Shown here piece by piece: positions 46,201 through 53,434 of a stretch of DNA of 60,653 nucleotides. How positions within the stretch are numbered: position 1 is the first letter of the stretch; every line of letters starts with the position of its first letter. The position numbers and the translations under genes are program-made. This stretch comes from SIG480 sp045539475. GTDB taxonomy: Bacteria > Bacillota > Clostridia > Oscillospirales > JAAYXM01. The notes beneath the pieces were generated by a model. The model ran no database searches. It had not been told where the DNA came from and worked only from the letters and a program-made list of their open reading frames with translations. The stretch lies in NCBI GenBank assembly GCA_045539475.1, contig JAZQFJ010000068.1, forward strand, positions 1-60,653. The letters run 5' to 3'.

Positions 46201-46799
46201 CCCGTCGCAGGCTTAAACTCACTCGTTCTTATAGCTATCTGCTTATTAGCAGCTTCTGTTGTTCTTGAATATTTAAGAACATTTGCGTTAGGATTTACTG
46301 CAGAAGCCATTGATACAACATCTGCTGTCTGGGCGTATGCTGATTCCGTTGTTGCTGCCCAGAAGGACGCCGGCTTACAAAGTTTTGTAAAGCCATAATA
46401 AAATCTTGCAAACTGGTCTTTAAAAAGCGATGCACTACCACCTGCGAAAGAGCCGTTATCTAGACCGCGGCTGTTAAACAGGTTTTCACCGACAACTGCG
46501 ATTTCGACAGAGTCGGTTTTTACAACTCCGCCACCGAAATCCGCAGTAACCGTAACCGTCGCATTACCTATTGAAAACGCAGTTACGGTGCCGTCGTCCT
46601 TTGCGTGAAGCACGTTGCTATCCGAGCTTTGGATGTGCAGCGTAGCACCGCTTGCTCCGCTTATTGAAAGCGCGGCAGACGAGCCGACGCTGAGTATCTT
46701 CTGCGGGAATGCGACCTCTATATCCCCTGCTGCAAGAGATGCCGGGATAAGAGACAGCAGCATGCTTATTGAAATTAGTAATGAAAGTAATCTTTTCAT
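37233..46799 (-). CDS. giant SLH-anchored heparinase-like surface protein with Big_2 domains
   Basis: A 3188-residue secreted protein. Signal peptide at 1-23 (MKRLLSLLISISMLLSLIPA). Many bacterial Ig-like group 2 (Big_2) domains follow, recognisable by endings such as VTAISAGTTEIRATV. They alternate with carbohydrate-binding-like modules near 100-313, 681-878 and 1346-1503. A heparinase II/III or alginate-lyase-like enzyme spans about 1800-2650. It includes a cysteine motif (CAYCKTDC and CPECKRLFP, near 1850-1890) and SHVHADALDIGIEAFG near 2383, which holds the predicted catalytic histidine. An Ig-like domain lies near 2855-2937, then a Gly/Ser/Thr/Pro-rich linker (to about 3006), then three S-layer homology repeats (about 3008-3188) that bind pyruvylated wall polymer. 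It would cleave a uronate-containing polysaccharide at the cell surface. Substrate not known. Confidence 0.88.
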   Translation of the reverse strand: MKRLLSLLISISMLLSLIPASLAAGDIEVAFPQKILSVGSSAALSISGASGATLHIQSSDSNVLHAKDDGTVTAFSIGNATVTVTADFGGGVVKTDSVEIAVVGENLFNSRGLDNGSFAGGSASLFKDQFARFYYGFTKLCKPASFWAATTESAYAQTADVVSMASAVNPNANVLKYSRTTEAANKQIAIRTSEFKPATGYQYGAYLVDHTKLYEFTGWMNFDDMTNAPSVTARVNHGTTPDDKTQITKYGDMASANGGDGKNSETSGWQYFNTSAYDMRLIPDSVEVYAVPQLSSGKSAWTGDFYFADASFHEVKYSTLDFELKEGSGVASVGDTLSTTVAHFSNTGKEIISFNASGTKQSVPVTYATTDSAVATVSNAGVISVVGEGTADITATATLGETTLTSVIPITATDENILHTVSLSADNQTVWLEEIGMLSVSGTLRDGTQANLSGASINFTSDNTSILTVDANGKVTPVSVGNANVKAEVTLDGVTRVGYINLCVEEKPPVKLDSVKLELAESMIVGDSEEIAVSLIMNDGSKGNLSDAEITYSSADETVAKVSRTGKVTAISAGTTEIRATVTLGGGTKSAAVKLTVMDDPDGIKLQFKAKLVNVGDTAKVEVLNAERAKDIAFTTSDEKIAVVDENGNVTGINIGRVTITATADFGGNKIKTASIEIPVVGENILDSRGVDQGTFDGGRFSLQTGAMDDFVAADKNQFWWVPAVSVYAEKVAIVNGESYGSKLSNLLKVTRENVSVDNQIIVATDRYANKGGQSGGFVLDNSKIYEFTGWVNRTGVTNAPSLSCSLFQYYGKGEDVYGALSTSYRVAPSGDGEWESFNTTPFDISDVEIEITAQPRINSGKSAWTGSFYFADFSFHEVEFDKVSFTPMASMGNLKVGDSITTTAVPLSTTGMEIKSFDAAGKAKTAVVSYASSDETVATVAPNGTITVTGEGVATITASITLGSVMRSATLPVCVVDGVAPEKAELFVDKATLAAGETAQSTVKLVNNDETYADISDAEITFSSQNPSVAEVDEISGVITAISEGTAIVTAKVVAGDAVLSTSFKVKVISNELRSLQITTEYLLQPGENCAADVKLYSADGKVLSNDEYDITYVTSDEAIASVESDGTVNAHMGGVVTITAYASKDGITVRGKTRLVVNYLKDVSLTVDEPSLEPGDKSDLSISLAMYDGQEIHTDDCMLSYQSSDDGVAYVDDDGKVLAVGDGECYITAYATYEDVVAESSAVKISVYDTYPLVSAELTGPASVKDGSWGQLAISGTLESGQEIEIPLKNVTFEIVESYPENAVTVDANGVVRGVEVGYATIRAKVTYRGAEDLHSNAVTVNVTEGTAEEIMIDFRASYTPSAATIASNGWTINYELSRNSIATSLERHELYGVRATFTGSWINGMGTTTNRFAFDFNVPTDGIYRVEYAGAGSDMAGINSIFIDGKFMGTYSHRFETREVQMNEPKTLNTIELSSGIHTVLIGALDITGSTKGNVTYPYITYVKLTPIDEMPVPVEVSVDEENITLAAGEIAEIDAALIMSNGAEYGFGADYLSTEEYTDGITFASNNRDVISLDVKTGKIRALAPGDATVMVTAKLGSQSFTKEVYVTVTEETLYAVTAKVNNKTVFVDEAVDIEVEAVLEPGGRITENPGVQISYVSETPGTVSVGEDGVVTAIAAGQASVRVVASLGDSTKEYVLSFDVFPSDFDKLSLSLSAGRYYVLKNAGSIKLIPHALTNLGKELELTEEESTFSSSNPEIAPINDAGEITLNELGKVTFTVEVSKNGIKRTESLEIEIVDGKYEPTYHTMQMRESTLSNIAKYDWAKDMRDNAVEKADKYVEEAMKIRSLIEPEGLPRSTLISHNTDPEAYSCAYCKTDCRAEYGLYPWIVNPLVRPWKIQCPECKRLFPSNDFQSYYELGLDEYGRFNAERARNENQRLIDSGFFANQSADRQKNGYLANDLYPEKGEGWGVDDGWGFLTGETLENGLPQRISFIAYYLHDGLWVSAGSNQGLIAKVIPALQNAYIYTGDKKYGKAGLLILDRIADLYPDYYWDLHNEFFYTAHGGSGYGKITGVIREPVLVDLFTEAYDAFYPLTEDEEIISILSAESKKYGLDNSKTNAWLIRQHFEDNFLREAYDGIRKNLIAGNFGKYQSTLSQISLILDHYPESKEMIDWILQPGEAINNPRKITGGNLLNHLMSVIDRDGHPQESPAYNIGQLGRILPVADNIAMYDDYAVADVYKNPKFFSMFDANIRLSKAKGYAQIGDGHYTASVDELISASSAASYFMKTGIIELAQYAYDRNGNSVEGLYGNIYDEDPEAVQKEILKVIEEYGELNLGSEMLTGFGFSILRSGKMYDSVGSAASRDTRKNIWMFWNNNESHVHADALDIGIEAFGINMAPELGYPEQTGDQPNRAQWVSATLSHNTVSVVGDNQQRALGIPVHFDDSGKVRVMEVDSGNSYADVDIYRRAVVSVEMDEDTFYAVDFFRVLGGDDHIYSFHAQSDEIYATEGLELKPQVDRYGNPKGTYAGLNVPFGQDPTTGSALTYHPGFTWLENVRRAQNVSGNFSVDFKIKDYRKILPYSMNLHMKMTMVNDKRLAEVALATGYPPNRAENKMISSLEYVLVRRKGTNLDSMFTTVFEPYRDTSKIEEITGVEMVVSGNKKPAKTDVARAVKVKVSDERTDYIVYATNPAVTYTVDGLFEFSGCIGVLSVDANNNVLYRYVNDGTNIAGVTSEKCEITGKVDDFTKELQLDNSITITTDTAVSPESLVGRYIYINNTSGENGVYKIYNAEDAAGGKTELDIGKVTLVNRYEDPLDMNSGFVYNIEDGNTFRIPLSYEESFHPVFEDAPKGVTTSAGSSVKVTVSATADESTDGSITYSARQLPRGASVDAVTGTVTWKPDSSQVGENLVAIDAIDEYGRTSTIYFTITVYGSTTGGSSSGETEKPSTGTAEGSSGGGGGGGGAPTDKPDDTTNTDIPDASGESGEGEKNEGNTDNTGTENSSLRFTDLGNYSWAADAINSLAEDGIIKGTTASTFSPAVNITRADFALLLVRAFNLTSDNIENFSDVSAGDYFAAELAIARNTGLVGGIGDNKYAPRNNITRQDMMVIVYRALQKLNVGLGIGGEPQYEDFAVVADYAKDAVSALISAGIVNGKNGLIAPTDYTTRAEVAVLIKRILDFTAQ

Positions 46800-46887
46800 T
46801 AGGCGTCTCCTTTCAAATGGAGGGATTCTTTTTCTTTTATATTATAGCGGAGAGGGGTGACTCTCCGCTACAGGTATGTTTTCCCTA

Positions 46888-49056
46888 TTAGTTGTGGATA
46901 TATTCGCCGTCAGTGATAAGGGTGTAAGCATCTCCGTTTCTGAGAATTGCATAACCGACATATGTTCCCGCGTTATCTGCGATAACACTGAACTGGCTAC
47001 CCTTTGTTGTCATTGCAATGTTTGTTTTTTTACCGGATTCTTCATCGGTGAACATAATACCCTTTTCAACTGCACCGGAAAGACCGATAAACTCTGCCAT
47101 TACGCCGGTTTCAGCGTCTACGTCAAAGCTGTCGATGATTATCTTCATCTTACTGCCGGTGTATTGGAAATTACGGTCAACATAAACCGCTTCAACCGGA
47201 CAGCTTTCCCAAGCCTTGAATGTGTAGGTTGGATCAACGCTTACAATCTCGCCATTCTTCTTCCAGCACTTGAATGTGCCTGTTCCGTTTGGCGTGCAGG
47301 TGACAAGGTCGCCATAACCGTATTTATCTTCATCTGTGGTGCAATTAGTTGTTGTTATCACAATGTTCTTTGCCGGCTTATCAAGCGCATAGGTTGCGAC
47401 GTAGATATTTTCGCCGTACTTCTGCCAGCCGTTTGATGTTCCGTAGCCCGGCATTGTTACACGGTCATTCTGACCTACGTTCGGGATAAGCTGACCGTTT
47501 GCGTTGTAGTATTCCGGAGCGGAGATATCATCTTCATATACCGGAATGAGATAATTTGCATATTTTTCATCCGGGAGATAATCTGTAAGCTCGTTTGTCT
47601 TATAGAGAAGAATTTTCTTCTGTGCAGTAAGGCCTTTTGCCCAGTAGAGGAACTTTTTACCTGCTTTGTTTCTTGCCGGAGCAATAACGGTATGTGTTCC
47701 ATCACCATTAGGTTCAGAAGTTATGTTATCCACGCCTTCTTTGCTGATAGCAATTACTGTGGGTTCATCATAGTCTGCATCGGTCTTTTCCGGAGTGAAA
47801 GCATCAACGACATCCTTTTCAACATCAAAGGTGATTGTGCGGGTTACAGTTTGTCCTCCGGCTGTTGCAGTTGCAGTAATTATTGCTGTACCTGCGCCAA
47901 CTGCGGTGATATTACCGCTACTGTCTACAGTTGCGACATTTTTATCTAAGCTTTCATATGTTACAGAAATAGCTTGCTTTGTTCCTGATGCATTATAGCT
48001 TACAATTTCTTTTCCCGTATTTGAAAGATGCTTGAATTGAGTTGATGTTTCAAAGCCCACCTTTGCATTGCTCAAGCCACTGTTAGAAGTAAAAGAAGGA
48101 TCGTATTTTACCTCATGGAAAGAGGCGTCCGCAAAATAGAAATCACCTGTCCATGCTGATTTGCCTGAAGAAAGCTGAGGCACTGCATACAACTGAACGT
48201 CATCCGGGATAAGATGCATATCGTATGCAGAAGTGTTAAAATACTGCCATCCTGCTATGTCAGAAGTTTTGCTATCACTACCATAAGAAGACGCCATTTG
48301 ACCATACGCCGCAATTTGTGTTGTATCATTCGGTGTTGTTCCGTGGTTTACACGACCTACAACAGCGGGTGCATTTGTCATTTCGTCAAAATTCATCCAG
48401 CCGGTAAACTCATAAAGCTTTTCATTATCCATCGGATATGCACCATACTGATATCCATCTTTATGCATAAACTCACTGGTTCTTATCGCTATCTGCTTAT
48501 TTGTAGCTTCCGTCGTTCTTGAATATTTAAGAACATTTGCATTAGCATTTATTGCAGAAGCCTTTGTTACAACCTCTGCTGTCTCGGCGTATGCTGATTC
48601 CGTTGTTGCAGCCCAGAAGCTTTCACTCTTGCAAAAGTTCGTCCATCCATGATTAAAGCGCGCAAACTGAGCCTTAAAAAGCGATGCGTTCCCGCCCGCA
48701 AAGGAGCCGTTATCCACGCCACGGCTGTTAAACAGATTTTCACCGACTACCGGGATATCAACAGTGGCGATTTCCGCACCACCGTTCTTTGCCGTTATTG
48801 TTACTCTGCCTATTGCCATACCTGTAACAACACCGTTTGCATCAACGGTTGCTACGCTTGTATCGGAGCTGATATATTCGTCTGCTGTTGCGCCTGCAAG
48901 CACAACCTGTGCTGTTCCATTTACGTTTACGATTTGTGCTGGGAGAGCGAGCGTTACGTCAGCTTCATCAGCTGCAAACGCCGTACCTGTGAAGGCAAAG
49001 CTTGCCATAACGCACAGGGTTAAAAGTGTTGCGAGTAATCTTTTGCTGTTTTTCAT
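46888..49056 (-). CDS. secreted Big_2/carbohydrate-binding protein, paralogue of the giant protein's N-terminus
   Basis: A 722-residue protein with a signal peptide (LLATLLTLCVMASFAFTGTA), a Big_2 domain, and a carbohydrate-binding-like module at about 102-315. A second Big_2 domain follows (about 320-410), then beta-rich domains to the end. The module (GENLFNSRGVDNGSFAGGNA) is nearly the same as that at residues 100-313 of the giant protein, and the DNA is also closely similar, so the two arose by duplication. There is no catalytic or SLH domain, so it may be released or held by binding glycan. AGGAGG precedes the start, and it lies 88 bases upstream of the giant gene on the same strand. Confidence 0.82.
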   Translation of the reverse strand: MKNSKRLLATLLTLCVMASFAFTGTAFAADEADVTLALPAQIVNVNGTAQVVLAGATADEYISSDTSVATVDANGVVTGMAIGRVTITAKNGGAEIATVDIPVVGENLFNSRGVDNGSFAGGNASLFKAQFARFNHGWTNFCKSESFWAATTESAYAETAEVVTKASAINANANVLKYSRTTEATNKQIAIRTSEFMHKDGYQYGAYPMDNEKLYEFTGWMNFDEMTNAPAVVGRVNHGTTPNDTTQIAAYGQMASSYGSDSKTSDIAGWQYFNTSAYDMHLIPDDVQLYAVPQLSSGKSAWTGDFYFADASFHEVKYDPSFTSNSGLSNAKVGFETSTQFKHLSNTGKEIVSYNASGTKQAISVTYESLDKNVATVDSSGNITAVGAGTAIITATATAGGQTVTRTITFDVEKDVVDAFTPEKTDADYDEPTVIAISKEGVDNITSEPNGDGTHTVIAPARNKAGKKFLYWAKGLTAQKKILLYKTNELTDYLPDEKYANYLIPVYEDDISAPEYYNANGQLIPNVGQNDRVTMPGYGTSNGWQKYGENIYVATYALDKPAKNIVITTTNCTTDEDKYGYGDLVTCTPNGTGTFKCWKKNGEIVSVDPTYTFKAWESCPVEAVYVDRNFQYTGSKMKIIIDSFDVDAETGVMAEFIGLSGAVEKGIMFTDEESGKKTNIAMTTKGSQFSVIADNAGTYVGYAILRNGDAYTLITDGEYIHN

Positions 49057-49103
49057 TGTTTTTCCTCCTAAAAATTGAATTTTTTTATATATAAAGCACT
49101 ACG

Positions 49104-49164
49104 CACCAAAATCCCTCCACCGTCATTCGACGGTCCCCCTCCCTTTAGGCAAGGGAGGCACTTT
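49104..49164. repeat. two-hairpin intergenic repeat-like element
   Basis: ACCGTC/GACGGT (49119-49134) and CCTCCCTT/AAGGGAGG (49138-49158) stand side by side between the ceramidase-like gene and the 722-residue protein gene. The CCTCCCTT hairpin resembles interspersed palindromes common between genes in gut Clostridia (recalled, not checked). It may also end the ceramidase transcript. Confidence 0.45.
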
Positions 49165-49188
49165 TTGAGTACGGTGTGCTGTATTTTC

Positions 49189-50490
49189 TTAAAGCGAGTT
49201 TATAAGTTCTGAGGATTCCTCGATAAGCTTTTCCGCAGTGCCTTTGACATAGCGTGCAGAGTTAAACTCATATCCACCCTCATCGTACACCTGCGCCATC
49301 GGGTAATATCCCTCATAGCCGTTGGTACAACAAGCAGGAATGGTGAAGCCAAACTTTGAATTTGACTTAACTCCGCATCCGACATCCGTAAAAGGTTCGC
49401 CCGGAAATCCGGCAAAAGCGACGTCGCCAACAGAAACTGCCGAGAGGATAAGTTCTTTTTCATCCGGCTCTTTTTCAAGAGCAACAATGCGACTTGCCCA
49501 CGGAACGCGAGTCATACTTATTTTCTTGCCAACGTAATTTTCCGGATGGTCAAGATATTCCTGATAAATTTCTTTTGCCTCAACAAGCTCTTCGGCATTT
49601 CCCTTATTATTCAATACCGTAACGATTTTGCGGGCAAAAGAAATTTTATCCCCGTCTATTTTTTTTGCAAGCGGATAATTTTCAATTACCGACATTGCGA
49701 TTTTCTTTCCCATATACTCGGCACGGTGGTATCCGCGCCCCTGCTCAGCCGGAAGAGATACATCGATATGGTTTGAGTCGCCCTGGGTTCCGTTGATATA
49801 CATACAAAGCGAATTCGGAACAAGCGCTTCATACGTTTTGCGGACAAAATGAGGATAATCTGCAGAAACGAAGTTACCGCCCGTTGTATCCGGATGCGTC
49901 TGGAAGTTTACAATTCCGATTTCAGGCTTGCCCTCGCGCTTTACAATTATAAGCTGAGACATCTCATCCGGTGTACCGTGCATCTTCACGATATCAGGGT
50001 TCTGATAGCCGGGGTTTGTAAGAATTGAGCCGTCACGCATCTCATAACGGCGGATGAAGGAAACACCCTCTGCCTTGCCGCGCGTGCCGTAAAGCTCTGC
50101 CGGTGCAAGGTCTCGCACCGCCATAACGGCAACATCGGTCAGTCGCTGTTTTAAAAACTCTGTATATTCCGGATTTTCGTTTGCACCATCACGTGCTACA
50201 CTCATTACACCGAGGTGCGTATGCGTGCAATGCATGAAAACACCGGTTTCATCGGTTTCGCAAGCTTTTGCAACAAGCGGAGATATCTCGTTTGCAAGTA
50301 TCTGTGGCATTCCCAGAAGGTCGATACTCATAACAATGGCACGGTTTTCTCCATCGTCAAACGCAACTGCCGTTGCAAGAAGCGGATCGAGAATCCCTTC
50401 CATCAGACGTTCATAATAATATCCTGCAAGCTTCGTGCCAAGCATAGGAGTTATATCCACCCGTGCATAACCTACTTTTAACTTTGACAT
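49189..50490 (-). CDS. neutral ceramidase-like (alkaline/neutral non-lysosomal) hydrolase
   Basis: A 433-residue protein: KVGYARVDITPMLGTKLAGY at the N-terminus, AIVMSIDLLGMP, and HCTHTHLGVMS with metal-ligand histidines, later FQTHPDTTGGN and INGTQGDSNH. These match the neutral/alkaline ceramidase superfamily, which in bacteria also includes many proteins of unknown substrate inside glycan operons. No signal peptide is visible, so a cytoplasmic amidase role is more likely than attack on host ceramide. The ATG at 50490 follows AGGTGA; a GTG nine bases earlier was rejected. It lies in the GntR-controlled transcript (inference). Confidence 0.8.
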   Translation of the reverse strand: MSKLKVGYARVDITPMLGTKLAGYYYERLMEGILDPLLATAVAFDDGENRAIVMSIDLLGMPQILANEISPLVAKACETDETGVFMHCTHTHLGVMSVARDGANENPEYTEFLKQRLTDVAVMAVRDLAPAELYGTRGKAEGVSFIRRYEMRDGSILTNPGYQNPDIVKMHGTPDEMSQLIIVKREGKPEIGIVNFQTHPDTTGGNFVSADYPHFVRKTYEALVPNSLCMYINGTQGDSNHIDVSLPAEQGRGYHRAEYMGKKIAMSVIENYPLAKKIDGDKISFARKIVTVLNNKGNAEELVEAKEIYQEYLDHPENYVGKKISMTRVPWASRIVALEKEPDEKELILSAVSVGDVAFAGFPGEPFTDVGCGVKSNSKFGFTIPACCTNGYEGYYPMAQVYDEGGYEFNSARYVKGTAEKLIEESSELINSL

Positions 50491-50508
50491 TTTAATCACC
50501 TTTCCCTT

Positions 50509-52398
50509 TTACTTTGAAATTCTCCCTGCCGTCATCATTTTTATGATACTTACCTCGCGAACTCTGCCGGACTCGCCTTTATAATAAAGCCTTGGCTCTT
50601 CAAGCTCGGCAAGCGAAGAAACTTTGCCATTTACATAATCTGATATCCTTGCCTTTGTTGTGTCGAGCCTTGCGATTACGGCACCGTATTTGACATCCAT
50701 TGTGTCCCAACCAATAGGCTTATATATTTCCATCCACACTTCGCGGTGATGTTCGCGAAGCGACTTTGCTCGCTCAATAAGCTTTGGAAGAACGTTTTCG
50801 GCTATTTCCGACAGTTCTGACATATTCTTTTCGTCATACGCTTTCTTCATTCGTATTCCGATATTTGCCTTTAGCGCAAGCGCAGAGGCAACTTTCTCAA
50901 GAAGCGTGAACACCGACGAGAATTCCCCGCTACGCGATGCCGCGTTTTTCATACGCTCCGTAAGCTCTGCATACTGTGCAGAAAGCTTATCTCCCTCGAC
51001 ATTTCTGTCAAAAAAGCCCTGCAAGGGATCCTGCCACATAAGGTATTGCGAAAGATTTGTATAATCAAGGCAATCACGGGCATCCTCACCAAACATATTG
51101 TCAAAATATCCCGTAAGATAAAAGTCATCGAAATTGGCACCCGTGCACGCCTTGAAACGCTTTTTAAGTTTTTCTTTGTCAAAGCTTCCGTTATAATCAA
51201 GCTCTGCCCAGAGCTGCATACCAAGAAGGGTTGCAAAAATGTTATGCTCACCCGCGCCACCCCAGATTGTGGCGAACACATCCTGCACTCCGCATTTTCT
51301 GCAAGCGGAAAGCGCCGCAATTGTGGTTTTGAAGGTTTTGGGATAGTCAACGCCAAAACTCGTCCAACTCCATATCGCACCTACGAAAACGATGTTTTCA
51401 GAAAGGAGCTGATGGCGCTTTATAAGTGCCACATAGTCATCCTCGTTTGCATGACAGTAATCCCAATAAGAAAGCCCTACATCCTTAGGCGCAGAGTCAA
51501 TAATCTCCTGCGGAAGCGGCTTTTCAACGGAATAATAATCGTAAAACGGAATTCCGGTATTGTTTGCCATGCGCATATACATATCCGAGAACATCATCGG
51601 TTTGAGATTACGCTTTTTGCATATTTCAAGCACGCGGCTTACATGCATTTGCATAACTTCATACGGTTCCGTGTAGCCGTGGCGTCTGAGGTATTCGCCA
51701 AGGCCGAGGTTCCACGCCTCGTCAAGCCCGACGTGAATTTTATTTGTACGAAGCGGGCGTGTTACCGCATCAATCATTTTTTCTATAAAGGTATAGGTTT
51801 TTTCCTCGCCTACAAGAAGAACACTTTCATTCTCTTTTATTTCAGAATATGCCGGCCAACGGAGAACCGAAGCCAGGTGACCGAGAGTCTGAATGCACGG
51901 AATAACCTCTATACCGAGCATATATGCAAAATCGTCAATCTCACGAAGCTCTGTCTCGGAATATCTGCTTCGCATATAGCCGAAATACGGCTCATCCGGA
52001 AGCTCGAAGGAGTCTTCCATATAGATATAAAAGCGATTAAGCCCCATAAGAGCCATTCTTGTAATAATACGCTTTAAGCTTTTCATCGTTGGTGCGGCAT
52101 TTCCCTGATTTACGTCAAGCATAATGCCGTTACTACGAAAAGCAAGCGTTTCTTCTACTGAAATTACCTCTCCGTTGTTTTCGAGGATATAACTGAGTCC
52201 TCTGAAGAACATAACAGGCGTGCCGTAGGATATTTTAAACTTTTCGCCGTTAAACGAAACCGAGAGCTTATTCTCATCGTTTTTTTCTGCCTCTACACAT
52301 ATCCCGTCAGGTGATATTTCAAAACCAAGGCGAGAGGACATTTCCTCAAGGCCAGCGAAAACAGGGATAATATCTCCGATAAAATTAAACTTTTTCAT
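50509..52398 (-). CDS. GH20-like beta-N-acetylhexosaminidase
   Basis: A 629-residue enzyme. A small N-terminal beta-domain (1-100) is followed by a TIM barrel: GIMLDVNQGNAAPTMKSLK, YMEDSFELPDEPYFGY, VIPCIQTLGH, then KIHVGLDEAWNLGLG near 218-230, whose Asp-Glu pair is the catalytic acid and substrate-assisted stabiliser of GH20. No signal peptide is seen, so it would act on imported oligosaccharides, releasing terminal GlcNAc or GalNAc. It lies 15 bases after the aldolase gene, in one transcript with it. Confidence 0.85.
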   Translation of the reverse strand: MKKFNFIGDIIPVFAGLEEMSSRLGFEISPDGICVEAEKNDENKLSVSFNGEKFKISYGTPVMFFRGLSYILENNGEVISVEETLAFRSNGIMLDVNQGNAAPTMKSLKRIITRMALMGLNRFYIYMEDSFELPDEPYFGYMRSRYSETELREIDDFAYMLGIEVIPCIQTLGHLASVLRWPAYSEIKENESVLLVGEEKTYTFIEKMIDAVTRPLRTNKIHVGLDEAWNLGLGEYLRRHGYTEPYEVMQMHVSRVLEICKKRNLKPMMFSDMYMRMANNTGIPFYDYYSVEKPLPQEIIDSAPKDVGLSYWDYCHANEDDYVALIKRHQLLSENIVFVGAIWSWTSFGVDYPKTFKTTIAALSACRKCGVQDVFATIWGGAGEHNIFATLLGMQLWAELDYNGSFDKEKLKKRFKACTGANFDDFYLTGYFDNMFGEDARDCLDYTNLSQYLMWQDPLQGFFDRNVEGDKLSAQYAELTERMKNAASRSGEFSSVFTLLEKVASALALKANIGIRMKKAYDEKNMSELSEIAENVLPKLIERAKSLREHHREVWMEIYKPIGWDTMDVKYGAVIARLDTTKARISDYVNGKVSSLAELEEPRLYYKGESGRVREVSIIKMMTAGRISK

Positions 52399-52413
52399 TT
52401 TTCTCTCCGTTTT

Positions 52414-53316
52414 TTAAAACTTAATCGGATCAAGGCTGAAAATATCCGGATACTTCTTAAGGTCACAAACAAGTTTTGCCTTTTGCTCTTCGGAGAGCTT
52501 CTGCATCGGGAAAGCCGCTTCTCCGAACGGGATTCCGCGAAGCTCAAGAACATATTTGAGCGCAGGGATAAGAGTTCCCGTCCCACGAATTGCCGCACGG
52601 ATTTTATGTATATCGTTCTGTGCTTTTCTTGCACCTTCAATGTTTCCGGCTTTAAACTCTGCATACAGCTTTTTGAATAGCGGAAGTGCAACGTTGTAGT
52701 TCGCACCGATGCCGCCGTCTGCGCCTGCGGCAAGACCGCAGAGAAGAGTTTCATCCGGGCCATTGATTATGTTTATTTCTCCGTGCGTCATTTCTTTCAG
52801 CTGAATAACATCAAAATAATCACGGCTGCTCCACTTAATTGAGGTAATATTATCAATCTCAAAGAGCTTTGCAACTAAGTTTGCATCCATCTGAGCGCCG
52901 CTTGCCGGGAAGTAATAAATCATAACCGGAATTGAAACCGCAGAAGCAAGCGCCTTATAGTAATCATACACTTCGCGCTCGTTGTATTGGAAATAAAACG
53001 GTGGAACAGCAGCAACGCAATCCGCGCCCATACGTTCTGCGTGCTTGGCAAGCTCTATTGTTTGCATGGCATCAATAGATGCAACGTGAGTTATAATCGG
53101 CATTTTGCCCTTCAGCTCATCAATTACAACCTCACACATTCTTTTGCGAGTCTCTGCATTGAGAACAACGCCCTCACCGGTTGCACCGCAGACGTAAACG
53201 CCGTCCGCCCCCTCGGCAAGCTGATACTTACAGAGCATCCTTGCAGCATCCTCGCGCAATGTTCCCTCTTCATTGATCGGCGTCAAAAGCGCCGGCATAA
53301 TTCCTTTAAATTTCAT
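52414..53316 (-). CDS. dihydrodipicolinate synthase/N-acetylneuraminate lyase-family aldolase
   Basis: A 300-residue class I aldolase: GIMPALLTPINEEGTL, substrate carboxylate loop GATGEGVVL, the tyrosine in MIYYFPASG, and the Schiff-base lysine in ITSIKWSS. With GH20 and a YhcH gene nearby it could be a sialic acid lyase. With a uronate lyase and an RpiB-like isomerase it could equally be a 2-keto-3-deoxy-acid aldolase. No nanE or nanK is present to decide. It is the first gene after two GntR operator copies and so heads the regulated transcript. Confidence 0.85.
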   Translation of the reverse strand: MKFKGIMPALLTPINEEGTLREDAARMLCKYQLAEGADGVYVCGATGEGVVLNAETRKRMCEVVIDELKGKMPIITHVASIDAMQTIELAKHAERMGADCVAAVPPFYFQYNEREVYDYYKALASAVSIPVMIYYFPASGAQMDANLVAKLFEIDNITSIKWSSRDYFDVIQLKEMTHGEINIINGPDETLLCGLAAGADGGIGANYNVALPLFKKLYAEFKAGNIEGARKAQNDIHKIRAAIRGTGTLIPALKYVLELRGIPFGEAAFPMQKLSEEQKAKLVCDLKKYPDIFSLDPIKF

Positions 53317-53339
53317 CTTAATCTCCTTTTCTCAGCCAA

Positions 53340-53386
53340 GTGTATTGTACACCCAATGCACACAAGCATGCAGGTGTATTGTACAC
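53340..53386. promoter_or_regulatory. paired GntR operators upstream of the aldolase operon
   Basis: GTGTATTGTACAC occurs at 53340-53352 and 53374-53386, 34 bases apart, about three helical turns. The inverse copy is at 54491-54503, upstream of the GntR gene. Confidence 0.8.
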
Positions 53387-53434
53387 TACTTTTAAAAAAT
53401 TTTATTCACTTCCCCGGCAAAAGCCGGGGATATA

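Noticed and set aside
49189..50490. Secreted ceramidase acting on host sphingolipid
   Set aside because: No signal peptide is present and the gene lies in a sugar-catabolic transcript, so host lipid attack is not supported.
51046..52077. 343-codon open frame antisense to the GH20 gene
   Set aside because: It is opposite a clear catalytic-domain gene. Its translation is Cys-, His- and Ile-rich without motifs, as expected of a shadow frame.
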